A stretch of DNA of 64,000 nucleotides, from positions 3,906,001 to 3,970,000 of the forward strand of contig NZ_CP095078.1 in NCBI RefSeq assembly GCF_022919075.1, read 5' to 3'. Under the pieces are notes generated by a model, which saw only the letters and a program-made list of their open reading frames with translations, was not told the DNA's origin and searched no databases. The translations under genes and the position numbers were made by a program. Positions within the stretch are counted from its first letter, which is position 1. Each line of letters begins with the position of its first letter. Origin of the DNA: Nocardioides sp. W7. Lineage in GTDB: Bacteria; Actinomycetota; Actinomycetes; Propionibacteriales; Nocardioidaceae. Positions 36,599 to 46,135 of the stretch are shown here, one piece after another.

Positions 36599-37017
36599 GC
36601 CGCCCACGCGACGAGGGCGGATCCATCACCGTCTGGCTGGCGCTGTCCAGCCTCGCGATGATCTTCCTGGTCGGGCTGGCCGTCGATCTCGGCGGCCAGG
36701 TCCACGCCCACGAACGCGCCCACGACCTCGCTGCCCAGGCCGCCCGCGCCGGCGGCGGCGAGGTCGACGGCGGAGCGGCGATCGAAGGACGCGTCCTGAC
36801 CATCAACCCGACCCTCGCCCGCGCCGCCGCCCAGCACTACCTCGAGACTGCCGGCGTCACCGGCAACGCCGAGATCACCAACGCCACCACCCTCACCGTG
36901 ACCGTCCACGACTCCTACGACCCCCGGTTCCTCGGCCTGCTCGGCATCAACCGGCTCGACGTCACCGGCACCGCCACCGCACGCCTGACCCGCACCCTCG
37001 GAGGGAATCCGCGATGA
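36595..37017 (+). CDS. TadG/Rv3654c-like pilus protein
   Basis: A 140-residue protein beginning DEGGSITVWLALSSLAMIFL, the pattern of the helicase/secretion-neighbourhood TadE-like family (Rv3654c type). A small extracytoplasmic domain follows. ATG 36595 overlaps the previous stop. It completes a pilin-like, TadE, TadE, TadG-like set, the usual end of a Tad operon. Confidence 0.72.
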   Translation: MSRPRDEGGSITVWLALSSLAMIFLVGLAVDLGGQVHAHERAHDLAAQAARAGGGEVDGGAAIEGRVLTINPTLARAAAQHYLETAGVTGNAEITNATTLTVTVHDSYDPRFLGLLGINRLDVTGTATARLTRTLGGNPR

Positions 37018-40000
37018 GCAACGTCCACTCCCGGCTGCGGGGCCTGACAGCAACCCTGGCCCTGCTGGCCTTCGTCGGCGGCACACCACCCCTGCTCCTC
37101 GCAATCGACGCAGTCCCAGACCTCTCTGCCTTCTCCTGGTCCCGACTGAGCGCACCAGACGACGGGACGCTCGCGCTCGAAGTGATCACCGTGGTCGCGT
37201 GGATCGCCTGGGCCGTGTTCGCCTACTCAGTCATCGCCGCCATCGTGTCCCACGCCCGGGGCATCCGGGCCCCACGCCTGCCGGGCCTCGCGATGCCCCA
37301 GCTCGCTGCGGACCGACTCGTCGCCGCGGCAGCCCTCCTCTTCGTCGCCATCCCTGCGACCACGGCGCTCCTGTCCCCACCGCGAGCCCAAGCGACCCCG
37401 GCAGCCGCACCACTACCGGACTACCACGTCGCCGAAGCGCAGCCGGTGGCGCCGGCCGCGCCGGCCCCCGCCGTCGTCGTCGCACCGAAGAAGGCCGAGC
37501 CACACGGCACTGAGCGCTACACCGTCAAGCGCGGCGACAGCCTCTGGAAGATCGCGGATGAGCGGCTCGGGGACGGCACCCGGTACGTCGAGCTCGTCGA
37601 CCTCAACCACGCCATGCTCGACGGCCGACCCGGATTCCTACTGCCCGGCACCGTGCTGCGCGTGCCGGCAACCCCGGCAGCGGCCGAGGTGGTGGAGGAC
37701 GAGTACGTCGTCCAGCCCGGCGACACCCTCTCCGAGATCGCCGCAGAGCAACTCGACGACGCCGCCGCGTACCAGGCGATCTTCGAAGCATCCCAGAACA
37801 CGGCGCAGGCCAACGGAGTCCACCTCACCGACCCCGACCTGATCCACCCAGGCTGGCGACTGACCATCCCCGGGCAGCACCCATCGTCGGCTCCGCAGAA
37901 GCCCCCCGTCGAGCTACCTCCAACGCCGCCCGAGACGCCTCCCGAAGCCGTCCCTCCTCCCGTGCCGGCCACCCCTCCAGCCCCCGACGAAGCCGTCCCC
38001 CCGCCAACGGACAACGTCGACGACACGGAGGACAACGCCGACGACGACGCCGAGCGGTCCTGGCTCCTCTCCGGCCTGACCGGCACAGGCGCCGTACTCG
38101 CCGGCTCGCTCTGGCTCGTCCTGCGCCAACACCGACGGACTCAACTGCGGCACCGACGACCCGGCACGATCCTCGCCCCGCCACCCGAGGAGCTCCGGGA
38201 CGTGGAGAAGAGTGCACACGTCACCGGATCCGTCATCGCGCCTCGCATCGAGGACCTCGACCGAGCACTACGGTCCCTCTCGCCCTCTCCGAGACTGCTG
38301 TCCGCGTCCCTGTCCGAACATCGGATCACCCTGACACTCGCGGAGACCGCTGACCTGCCGCGGCCGTGGACCGGCTCCGCTACGACCTGGCACCTCGAAC
38401 TGGCCGACGTCCCGGTGGTCTCCGCTGACGCCAGCGCGCCGTACCCGCTGCTGGTGAGCGTCGGCCAGGCCGCCGACGGTGCGTTGATCCTGCTGAACCT
38501 CGAGGAGGTCCGCACGGTGTCGGTGACCGGGAACCACGAGCGCGGCGAGGCACTTGCCCGACACCTCACCGCGGAGCTCGCGCTCAACCCCTGGTCGATG
38601 CTCGTCGAGGTCGACACCCTGGGCGTCGGAGCAGAACTCACCGACCTCCATCCAGGCCGCCTCCGCATCCATGCTACGGGTGACAGGGCGTTCATCAGCC
38701 GGCTCGTCCGTGAACTCTCCGCCGACGAGCCCGCACAGGAACCAGATCAGTTCCGCGCAGTGATCATCGCCAACACCGATCCCCCCGACGCCGACGTTGC
38801 CGACCTCGCCAACGCCATCACCGGCTACCCCACGCGGCCAGCTGCCGCGCTCGTCAACCTCGGCCCTGCCCCGACGGCGACTGGCACCGACCTGCACCTT
38901 TCCAGCGACGGCCACTTGACGAGTCCACCGCTGGGCCTCGACCTGGCTACCGCGGGCCTGACCTCAGACGAGGCGAAAGCCTGCGCCACCCTCGTCGACA
39001 TCACCCGCGAAACCGAGATCACTCCCGTTCCACGGCCCACCGACGAGACGGCCGTCGCGGACCCCTCCGGCGCCCTCGTCGCGCACCTAACCGAACCACG
39101 CCCCCACGGCCCAGCCGGCGACAGATCACTCCTGCCCCAAAACGCGCAGGCCTACGCCGACATCGCGGCCACAACGGCCGCCGACGTGGACCAGCTCGCT
39201 CCCCTCGCTCGTCGCGACGCAGGGTCAGCCGTGGACATGGCCGATCCCGACCTCGACGAGGACCTCGCGCGCTGGGAGTCACCCATCCCCGTCGCCCCCA
39301 AGCTCACCCTCCTCGGACCCGTGTCAGCCCGGACGATGGGCGACTTCAAGGCAACGGCCAACCGTCGCCCGTACTACATCGAACTGCTCGCGTACCTGGT
39401 GCTGCACCCCGCCGGCGTAACGGCAGACGACCTCGCCGCCGCCATCGGAATCCGTCCCAAACGCGCCCGCACCGACATGAGCGCACTCCGCCTCTGGCTC
39501 GGAGTCGACCACACCGGCGAGCCCTACCTGCCACGGGCACGGCAGACTCACGCAACCGGGGCGCCCGCGGCGTACCAACTCCACGGTGTGCTGTCCGACC
39601 TCGACCTGTTCCGACGACTCCGCGCCCGCGGCCAAAGCCGAGGTGCAGGAGGAATCACGGACCTCGTGGCAGCCCTGCGGTTGATCAGCGGCGAGCCGTT
39701 CACCGATCTCCGAAACGGTGGTTGGAACTGGCTTCTAGAAGGCGAGCGCCTCGACCACATCATGTCGAGCGCTATCGTCGATGTCGCCCACATCGTCACC
39801 ACCCATGCGCTCAGCGCAGGAGACCGCGACCTCGCAGTCTTCGCCGCACACGTCGGCGTCGCCGCTGCGCCGTACGACGAGGTCGCGCAACTCGACATGG
39901 TGGCGGTAGAGCGTGCGACCGGCCACGATGCAGACGCCGAAGCCCGGCTGCGGGACGACGTGCTTAACCGGAGCGACGACGAACTCGGCCCGATCGATCT

Positions 40001-40070
40001 GCCGGAACGGACCGGGGCCATCGTCCGGGACAAGGAATGGGCGCGTTCACGTGTACGCCGGACGGGGTAG
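37014..40070 (+). CDS. Membrane LysM protein with C-terminal BTAD regulator domain
   Basis: A 1018-residue protein. The N-terminus has three membrane helices (about 11-31, 55-78, 101-121). Two LysM domains follow (about 168-217 and 231-286), which normally bind peptidoglycan, then a Pro-rich linker and a fourth helix (about 345-367). The C-terminal part (from about 750) has a winged-helix segment and a bacterial transcriptional activator domain (BTAD), as in SARP-type regulators. Such proteins occur at the ends of actinobacterial pilus/transfer operons. It may link wall contact to transcription, but the BTAD may only be a TPR-like scaffold. It overlaps the previous gene by 4 bases. Confidence 0.8.
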   Translation: MSNVHSRLRGLTATLALLAFVGGTPPLLLAIDAVPDLSAFSWSRLSAPDDGTLALEVITVVAWIAWAVFAYSVIAAIVSHARGIRAPRLPGLAMPQLAADRLVAAAALLFVAIPATTALLSPPRAQATPAAAPLPDYHVAEAQPVAPAAPAPAVVVAPKKAEPHGTERYTVKRGDSLWKIADERLGDGTRYVELVDLNHAMLDGRPGFLLPGTVLRVPATPAAAEVVEDEYVVQPGDTLSEIAAEQLDDAAAYQAIFEASQNTAQANGVHLTDPDLIHPGWRLTIPGQHPSSAPQKPPVELPPTPPETPPEAVPPPVPATPPAPDEAVPPPTDNVDDTEDNADDDAERSWLLSGLTGTGAVLAGSLWLVLRQHRRTQLRHRRPGTILAPPPEELRDVEKSAHVTGSVIAPRIEDLDRALRSLSPSPRLLSASLSEHRITLTLAETADLPRPWTGSATTWHLELADVPVVSADASAPYPLLVSVGQAADGALILLNLEEVRTVSVTGNHERGEALARHLTAELALNPWSMLVEVDTLGVGAELTDLHPGRLRIHATGDRAFISRLVRELSADEPAQEPDQFRAVIIANTDPPDADVADLANAITGYPTRPAAALVNLGPAPTATGTDLHLSSDGHLTSPPLGLDLATAGLTSDEAKACATLVDITRETEITPVPRPTDETAVADPSGALVAHLTEPRPHGPAGDRSLLPQNAQAYADIAATTAADVDQLAPLARRDAGSAVDMADPDLDEDLARWESPIPVAPKLTLLGPVSARTMGDFKATANRRPYYIELLAYLVLHPAGVTADDLAAAIGIRPKRARTDMSALRLWLGVDHTGEPYLPRARQTHATGAPAAYQLHGVLSDLDLFRRLRARGQSRGAGGITDLVAALRLISGEPFTDLRNGGWNWLLEGERLDHIMSSAIVDVAHIVTTHALSAGDRDLAVFAAHVGVAAAPYDEVAQLDMVAVERATGHDADAEARLRDDVLNRSDDELGPIDLPERTGAIVRDKEWARSRVRRTG

Positions 40071-40603
40071 GACGCATCGCTCATGTCACGAGCTCCGTTG
40101 CCCCTTCTAAACGTAACGGCGGCGCACTCCGATCTTGACCTCGGCTAGAACGCATCTTCGACACAAGGTGTGGCGATAACGAGCGGCGAGCAGCAGTGCC
40201 GGGCGTCACAACGCCGGGCAAGCCATCGCCCTGCAGTGCAGGGCCCACCGAGGCCGGGCACCGCTGGCCCGCCACGCATCCCGGTGCCGACATGGCCTAC
40301 GTCTCCGGCCACGAGTTGGGCCATGTGGGCTACGAGAACGCAACGCATTCACCCACGGAAACTGGTCAAAACCCGGCGGGGCAGGTCGCGCACGGCCACT
40401 CGTCCTGCCCAACCGACTGGAGTTGCGACCTGACCAGGCCAACTAGAAGAACCTCGTCAAGTCGCTCCTGACTTGTCAGGCACCTCACAAAGATCCGATG
40501 TAGACGAGTTCCGATTGAGCGTGCCCTAGTTACGGCCGCATATTCGCCCCTAGGTTCCCGGGGGTGGACAAGAGTCCGATCCCTCGGAAGGCAGGAACCT
40601 TCA
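40071..40603. other. Intergenic region, no gene recognised
   Basis: These 533 bases contain short open frames on both strands, but none has a recognisable domain, a good ribosome site or protein-like composition. The last 40 bases hold the ribosome site (AAGGCAGGA) for the protease gene, and its promoter must lie upstream. The centre could be decayed mobile-element DNA. Confidence 0.4.
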
Positions 40604-41854
40604 ATGAAAACACGCAGATCTCTCGCGATCCTGACGGCGGTGGGTCTCATCGCCGCGAGTGCGGTGGGTGCCGCGTTCGGGGAGTCGGAGACCCTCGACC
40701 CCGACGTCGTTGACGTCGGGCCGAATCCCGAACTGTACGAGCGGACGATCGACACGGCCGAGAAGCTGGCAGGTGGGTACGAGCGCGCCGGTTTCGCCGG
40801 CACCGTGGTCGATCCGGACAAGCACGCCGTCACGATCCGTTGGGCGGGCGAGATTCCCGCAGACATCGCCAAGATGGCAGGTGAGAAGGACGGCGTAACC
40901 GTCGAGGTCGTCGCAGCGAAGTACGACGAGGATGTCCTCGTCCACAACTCCCGTCTTCTGATGGCAGCCGACCGGGAAGCGACGATCGCCAAGGACGCCG
41001 ACGCCGAGCGACGCCTTCTCATGGTGGGCCCGAACGACGACCGCTCAGGCCTCGTCGCGCGGATGGCACCTGGAACACGGGTCAGCGACGCCGACCAGCA
41101 GGCCCTGCTCAAGGCGATGGACGAGCCCATCCCGATTGAGTTCGTCGTGGACGACCTGCTGAGTGGGGGAGAGAACCTCGCGAGGCACAACGACTCGGCG
41201 CCATGGCAGGGGGGTGGCGCAACCAACATAGGCGGCGTGCACGGCTGCAGCACCGGATTCGCCGTCACGGGGTCGACAGGGCAAGGGCGTCTACTCTCCG
41301 CGGCGCATTGCTACGACGTCGGTAACGTCGCACACGACGGCGCGAACCAGGTGATCGGTTCCGTCACGAATGAACGACTGACCCACGATGCTGTACTGAT
41401 CGATCCAGCGGCATCGCCCGCCACCATCGGCAAGGTGTTCACGGGCCCATGGAATTCCGACACCTTCAGGTGGGTCAGTGGTGCAGGCGCACCCTCTGAG
41501 GGCGACCCTGTCTGTACCTCGGGGGCGAACTCGGGAGAGCGCTGCGGCATGGATATTCTGTTGACCAACCAGACCCTCCCGTGTGCCGATAACATGGGTT
41601 CGGAATGCACCGGCTTCATCGCCCATGGATCGGGGCACAAGGTTGCCAATGGTGACAGCGGCGGGCCGATTTACATCCGACGCACCGGTGGGAAGGCCAC
41701 CGCCAGGGGGATCATCGCCCGGGCGATCGGGGCCCAGGCGACGTGCAGCGCGACGATGCGCCAGCCGGAGCCGTGCTACTCGTACGTGTTCTCCGTCGGA
41801 ATCCACAAGATCCTCGACAGCAGCTGGAACCTCACCATCGAGACGGGGCCATGA
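40604..41854 (+). CDS. Secreted trypsin-like (S1) serine protease
   Basis: A 416-residue exported protease. A signal peptide (about 1-26) is followed by an N-terminal region of about 170 residues. The chymotrypsin-fold domain comes next, with His235 in LSAAHC, Asp262 in HDAVLID and Ser352 in GDSGGP. Disulfide-type cysteines surround the site. The N-terminal region could be a propeptide, as in alpha-lytic-type proteases, though I cannot confirm its family. ATG 40604 has a good ribosome site, and a terminator follows. It stands alone between the pilus and replication modules. Confidence 0.85.
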   Translation: MKTRRSLAILTAVGLIAASAVGAAFGESETLDPDVVDVGPNPELYERTIDTAEKLAGGYERAGFAGTVVDPDKHAVTIRWAGEIPADIAKMAGEKDGVTVEVVAAKYDEDVLVHNSRLLMAADREATIAKDADAERRLLMVGPNDDRSGLVARMAPGTRVSDADQQALLKAMDEPIPIEFVVDDLLSGGENLARHNDSAPWQGGGATNIGGVHGCSTGFAVTGSTGQGRLLSAAHCYDVGNVAHDGANQVIGSVTNERLTHDAVLIDPAASPATIGKVFTGPWNSDTFRWVSGAGAPSEGDPVCTSGANSGERCGMDILLTNQTLPCADNMGSECTGFIAHGSGHKVANGDSGGPIYIRRTGGKATARGIIARAIGAQATCSATMRQPEPCYSYVFSVGIHKILDSSWNLTIETGP

Positions 41855-41911
41855 CGACCCCCGGCGTTCAGCTGTGACCGTGTGATTCGCTTGCTCTCGG
41901 ACCAAGGCGCG

Positions 41912-41959
41912 ACCGGCGCCTGGAGTTGACGTCGCGCTCCGGGCGCCGGGTTTTGTTGT
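41912..41959 (+). terminator. Rho-independent-type terminator after the protease gene
   Basis: The near-complementary arms CCGGCGCCTGGA (41913-41924) and TCCGGGCGCCGG (41938-41949) form a strong G+C stem. GTTTTGTTGT follows at once. It lies 58 bases after the protease stop. Confidence 0.65.
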
Positions 41960-42283
41960 GCTTCATCACGAACTCCCCCAGGATGGCGCGCTCACTCCTC
42001 CGATGCAGGAAGAGGCTTTGCATCGAGCCCCGCATGAGTTCGAGGACGCGGCAGATTTCGCTTGAGGACCGCGGCAAGTCCCGACCGCGAACGGGGCTCA
42101 GTGTGGTGAAACCAGCATGGCGAGCCGCGACATGCAGCCCCCGCGGCATTCGTCGGAGGCGCGGGGGTCGCCAGCGGGAAGAGCGTCACAGCCGTCGAGG
42201 AACCAAGACCACTCGGCGCATTCGTCTGTGCCGCTTCTTCAGCCCGAGAGCAAGCCGTCTCGGCCTTGCCCCACGAGTTCTTA

Positions 42284-42319
42284 GGGGTACCTGTTGACCT
42301 GCGAAAACGCAGGTACCCC
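42284..42319. repeat. Nested inverted repeat (possible origin, operator or recombination site)
   Basis: An outer perfect 10-bp repeat, GGGGTACCTG (42284-42293) and CAGGTACCCC (42310-42319), encloses an inner hairpin, CCTGCG-AAAA-CGCAGG (42298-42313). The two share the CAGG bases, so they cannot form together. There is no T-tract, which argues against a terminator. The core TGACCTGCGAAAACGC recurs at 61625-61640 with one mismatch. Confidence 0.55.
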
Positions 42320-42337
42320 CTCGTGTTCCCCGCCTGA

Positions 42338-42358
42338 GTTCCCCCGATTCCGGGGAAC
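42338..42358. repeat. Short hairpin before the primase-polymerase gene
   Basis: The arms GTTCCCC (42338-42344) and GGGGAAC (42352-42358) pair perfectly with a 7-base loop. Another GTTCCCC occurs at 42325-42331. The hairpin lies 21 bases before the chosen start and may affect translation or be an operator. Confidence 0.4.
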
Positions 42359-42379
42359 CTGGCGGTGCACGCTCGCGGC

Positions 42380-43288
42380 ATGTACGACTCGACAGATCCC
42401 GTCCCGCACTGGACCGTTGCGACGATGCGGCACGTCGCCACTGAAGGCACCTTGGCCGGTGCTGCGGTCCGGTACGCGAACCTGGGGATCCCGGTCTTTC
42501 CATGCGTGCCGGGCGGCAAGCAGCCGCTGACCCCGAGCGGCTTCCACGACGCAACGTCGTCAGCGCGGGTCGTCCATCAGTGGTGGCAGCGCACTCCCGA
42601 GGCCAACATCGGCCTCCCCACCGGGGCCAGGACCGGCATCCTCGTCGTCGACATCGACGTCCACTCGGGGGCCAGCGGGTTCGGCGCCTTCGAGCGAGCC
42701 CGGGCCGAAGGACTGGCCGAGGGCTGGGGCTGGGCGGTGCGGACCCCGTCCGGCGGCATCCACGCCTACTACCCCACCGTCCCCGGCCAGGAGCAGCGTT
42801 GCTGGCAGGTCCCGTCGGCACACGTCGACTTCCGCGGCGACGGCGGCTACGTGATCGCTCCCCCCTCCCAGCTCGAGGTCAACGGGATGGTCCGGACCTA
42901 CGACGTCATCGCCGTCTCGACCAAGCCGGCCCGACCGGTCGACGCGACCAAGCTCCGCGCTTTCCTCGAGCCGCCGCGCCGCAATCCATCTCCGGCTGCT
43001 CCGTCCGCTGCAGCGACTGGTTGTCGCCCGGATGCACTCGCCGCGACCGTGGCCGCTGCCCCGGAGGGTGGACGCAACCGATCCCTGTTCTGGGCATCGT
43101 GCCGCATGGTCGAGAACGGTCTCGACCGCACCACGGTCGCCGGTTACCTGACGCCCGCCGCACAGCACGCAGGGCTTCCCGACCGCGAGATCAAGTCCAC
43201 GATCGACTCCGCCTTCCGCAGCACCTCCCGCCTTGGCGCCGCGAGCCGCCCGGGCCCTACCCCAGCGAGTGAGGCGATCCAGTTGTGA
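42380..43288 (+). CDS. Bifunctional primase/polymerase (Prim-Pol) domain protein
   Basis: A 302-residue protein with the Prim-Pol domain found on plasmids and integrative elements, which makes primers and extends DNA. Visible features: FPCVPGGKQPL (40-50), the metal site VVDIDVHSG (D91, D93), GGIHAYY with H128 and DFRGDGGYVIAPPS (150-163). A small helical C-terminal part (about 215-290) may be a primase C-terminal domain. No helicase is fused to it. ATG 42380 is chosen; GTG 42365 is an alternative. Its stop overlaps the next gene. Confidence 0.85.
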   Translation: MYDSTDPVPHWTVATMRHVATEGTLAGAAVRYANLGIPVFPCVPGGKQPLTPSGFHDATSSARVVHQWWQRTPEANIGLPTGARTGILVVDIDVHSGASGFGAFERARAEGLAEGWGWAVRTPSGGIHAYYPTVPGQEQRCWQVPSAHVDFRGDGGYVIAPPSQLEVNGMVRTYDVIAVSTKPARPVDATKLRAFLEPPRRNPSPAAPSAAATGCRPDALAATVAAAPEGGRNRSLFWASCRMVENGLDRTTVAGYLTPAAQHAGLPDREIKSTIDSAFRSTSRLGAASRPGPTPASEAIQL

Positions 43289-43638
43289 ACACCCACACCG
43301 AATGCCGCCGCCACAGCCAACTACCGCCAACCCAACCCACTCATGCGCGGCGGACGGATGACACGGCCAGCGAGCTGGCTCGTCACAGCGACCCCTCCCT
43401 CGCCACCCCCGCCGGTTCCCCGGCGGCGGCGTCGACGCGCATGGCCTGGGTGCGACCGACCGAACTCACCCCCTACGTCGCGCCGTTGATCGGCCGCGGC
43501 ATCGACCTCCAAGCCGAACTGATCCGGCGTGCCCGCCGTACCCCGGTCACGGCCACCCGCGCGGTCCAACGGTCCCGCCACGTTCCCTCACCCCGAACAG
43601 GCGCCCCCGTGGCGCGCGAGGAAGGACTCCAGCTATGA
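43285..43638 (+). CDS. Hypothetical protein, 117 residues
   Basis: I do not recognise it. It is Pro/Thr/Arg-rich and likely disordered up to about residue 50, with a short basic C-terminal half (LTPYVAPLIGRGIDLQAELIRRARR). The GTGA overlap with the primase gene and 4-base overlap with the next gene support it being translated. Confidence 0.5.
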   Translation: MNTHTECRRHSQLPPTQPTHARRTDDTASELARHSDPSLATPAGSPAAASTRMAWVRPTELTPYVAPLIGRGIDLQAELIRRARRTPVTATRAVQRSRHVPSPRTGAPVAREEGLQL

Positions 43639-44444
43639 CGCACTCGTTCACCACGGCCCAGGGGCTTCGACGTCTCCTCGTCCGGCTCCGCGCGACCGGG
43701 CCACACGCCTGGGAACACGACGCCGAGGCGCGCGAACTCATGCTGTTCGCCACCCGCAAGTACCAGGCGCTGTCGATCAAGCACCACTGCGACCCCGCGA
43801 TCGGTGCAGCCGCCGCGTTCGAGGCGATGCGCACCTACGCCGTGCGCACGGCCGACGACCCGTGGGCGGTGGTGACTCAGGCGGTCAAGGTCAGCCTCAT
43901 CGCCGAGGAACGCGCCGAGGGCCTCCTGTGCTCCCCCGACCGGGCCCGACGTCCCGAGGTCTCGCGCCACCACGACGTACGCCGCTTCAGCGACACCGAG
44001 GCCGACCTGGTGAACCTCCTGCCCTCCCTCGCCGTCGCGCCCATCGACACTGAGGAGACTCCCCCGACGGGCGCCTTCGAGGCGGTCGAGACCGTCATCG
44101 ACCTCTTCACCGCACTCGGGTGGCCCCGCGACACCGCCACCTGCGCACTGGACTACATCGCCGCGCGCCTGATCGAATCCGGCAACCGGACCACGACCCA
44201 CGCGGCATTGCGCCGCGACCACACCGCCCGCGCGCTCCTCGACCTCGACCGGGACGCGTGGGCGACCCTGCTCCGCGTCGTCCTCGGCAACCCGAACCCG
44301 GACGAGGCCTGGACCGCTGATGGCCACGGCCTGCTGCTCCGGCTGCTGATCGGCCATCCGGTCACCGAGGTGCTCGACGACGACCTGCTCGTCCTGGAGA
44401 TCGCCGACACCGCGCCGGACCCGCGAGGAGGCGTTCATGTCTGA
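43635..44444 (+). CDS. Hypothetical helical protein, 269 residues
   Basis: I do not recognise a family. The sequence is helical and soluble. The N-terminal two-thirds (LFATRKYQALSIKHHCDPAIGAAAAFEAMR; DPWAVVTQAVKVSLIAEERA) recalls sigma-70 region-like or replication-accessory helical proteins, but no clear match can be claimed. It sits between primase and ParB genes with overlaps at both ends, so a DNA replication or partition role is plausible. Confidence 0.55.
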   Translation: MTHSFTTAQGLRRLLVRLRATGPHAWEHDAEARELMLFATRKYQALSIKHHCDPAIGAAAAFEAMRTYAVRTADDPWAVVTQAVKVSLIAEERAEGLLCSPDRARRPEVSRHHDVRRFSDTEADLVNLLPSLAVAPIDTEETPPTGAFEAVETVIDLFTALGWPRDTATCALDYIAARLIESGNRTTTHAALRRDHTARALLDLDRDAWATLLRVVLGNPNPDEAWTADGHGLLLRLLIGHPVTEVLDDDLLVLEIADTAPDPRGGVHV

Positions 44445-45414
44445 GCACCGCGGCCACATCGAGCTCGACCGGACCCTCGACTCGATCTTCATCGGCGTAC
44501 GTCACCGCAAGGACCCCGGCGACCTCGCACAGCTGATCGAGTCCATCGAACGACTCGGCCTGCTCCAGCCGATCACCATCACCCCCGAGGGCGTGCTCGT
44601 CTGCGGCTGGCGCCGCCTGGAAGCGGTACGCCGCCTGGGCTGGCGGACGGTGAAGGTCTGGGTCCGCTCCGGCATCTCCGACCAGCTGCAGCACCTGCTC
44701 GCCCAACAGGACGAGAACCAGCTCCACAAGCCCCTCACCGAACTCGAGAAGGCCTCGCTCTACCGGGAGCTGAAAGCGATCCGAACCGACGAGGCGGAAC
44801 TTCGCAAGCAGGCAACCCAGTTCGGCGCCCCCGCCACCGGGGGAACCTCCGGTCCCGCACCCGGTGCGGGACCGGGAGACACCGGCGATGCACGGCGCCA
44901 AGCAGCCATGGCCGTCACCGGTCAGGCGACCTACAACACCCACGAGCGGGTCTGCGCCCTGATGGACTGGGCCTCACGCAAGGCAACCCCGCCGGAGATC
45001 CGGGCGCTGGCCAACGACGCCCTGCGCCGCATCGAGCAAGGCGAACCGGTCAAGCCTCTCTACGCCGAGGTCAAGGCCGCCTACGAGAAGACCCAACTGC
45101 CCGTGCCGACGGGAACCGACGACCTCACCCGACAAGCGCAGGAGGCCCACGCCCGGGCCGAGCGCGAGGCGGCCGAGAAGGGCCGGAAGAACCTCACGCG
45201 CCGCCCCGCTACGACCACTCACTACCGCAGCGTCCGCTCGTTCGTCCTGACCTGGACCGAGCTCGACGGCTGGACCGAGATGTACGACGTCGACGAGCTC
45301 GCCGCCTCCCTCAACGACGAGGACTGGGAACGGTTCGACCGCGTCGTCACCGCGACCATCGCCTTCCGCGATCAGCTCATCACCGCACGCCGGCACGCCA
45401 CCCCCTCGGGGTAG
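44437..45414 (+). CDS. ParB N-terminal domain protein
   Basis: A 325-residue protein with a ParB/Srx-type N-terminal domain (about 8-110). It shows LAQLIESIERLGLLQPITI, VCGWRRLEAVRRLGW and a C-terminal-facing LLAQQDENQLHKPLTELEKA. The rest is charged and helical, with a Gly/Pro linker near 130-145. It may act in partition or regulation of the element. No ParA partner is adjacent; the CpaE-like protein belongs to the pilus operon. Confidence 0.82.
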   Translation: MSEHRGHIELDRTLDSIFIGVRHRKDPGDLAQLIESIERLGLLQPITITPEGVLVCGWRRLEAVRRLGWRTVKVWVRSGISDQLQHLLAQQDENQLHKPLTELEKASLYRELKAIRTDEAELRKQATQFGAPATGGTSGPAPGAGPGDTGDARRQAAMAVTGQATYNTHERVCALMDWASRKATPPEIRALANDALRRIEQGEPVKPLYAEVKAAYEKTQLPVPTGTDDLTRQAQEAHARAEREAAEKGRKNLTRRPATTTHYRSVRSFVLTWTELDGWTEMYDVDELAASLNDEDWERFDRVVTATIAFRDQLITARRHATPSG

Positions 45415-45459
45415 CCCGAGCACCTACCCGACGTCCCCGTCACCGTCCTGGGAGTCGCC

Positions 45460-46128
45460 ATGGCCCACCCCACGCCCCGCCAGCTCATGCTCATCGCCGG
45501 CTGCGCTCTGTTCCTCGCCACACTCACCGTGGGCATCTACGGACTGGTCAGCGGACCAGGCGGCGGGAACGATCACCCCACGCGAACGAGCGCCACATCC
45601 GCAGCGCCGCTCATCGCTGCCCTACCGGGTCCAGCCGCAACGCTCGCGGATCGCTCGCTCCCTCGGACCACGGATGCCGTCGCCTACGCCCGCGCGGTCG
45701 CCACCTTGCTTTTCGACTGGGACACCAGCACAGGCTTCCTGCCCACCGACTACACGGCTCCCGTCCTGGCCGACGCAGACCCGTCCGGACAGGAGACCCC
45801 GGGACTGATCGACGACGTCGCCAGCTACCTGCCCACCGTGGACCAGTGGCTCGACCTCGCCGCGATGGAAGTCGCCCAGTCCATCGCGATCGGCAACGCT
45901 GTCATTCCCGACTCCTGGGCCGCAGCCCTCACCCAGGCCAACGGCCAACTCCGACCTGGCACCACCGCCATCAACATCACGGGAACCCGACACCGCACCG
46001 GCGTCTGGAACGGCGAACCGACCAAGTCCTCGTACCCCGTGTCCTTCACGGTCTTCGTCGCCTGCCCGCCCGCCTTCGAGCGCTGCCACCTGCTCCGCCT
46101 GTCCCAACTCGACAAACCCCTCAGGTGA
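45460..46128 (+). CDS. Membrane-anchored transfer-associated protein
   Basis: A 222-residue protein with one N-terminal membrane helix (about 10-30) and an extracytoplasmic domain. It precedes the cell-wall hydrolase by 7 bases. Such single-pass proteins in this position are common in actinobacterial conjugative operons and may resemble VirB8/TcpC-type proteins in fold. That is inference; no motif proves it. Confidence 0.6.
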   Translation: MAHPTPRQLMLIAGCALFLATLTVGIYGLVSGPGGGNDHPTRTSATSAAPLIAALPGPAATLADRSLPRTTDAVAYARAVATLLFDWDTSTGFLPTDYTAPVLADADPSGQETPGLIDDVASYLPTVDQWLDLAAMEVAQSIAIGNAVIPDSWAAALTQANGQLRPGTTAINITGTRHRTGVWNGEPTKSSYPVSFTVFVACPPAFERCHLLRLSQLDKPLR

Positions 46129-46135
46129 ACGACCC

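Larger units (their letters stand above)
41960..42379. other. Intergenic region upstream of the primase-polymerase gene
   Basis: No gene is recognised in these 420 bases; short open frames are not protein-like. The right third holds two hairpins, listed separately, placed where a replication origin or an operator of the replication/transfer operon would be expected. Confidence 0.4.
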
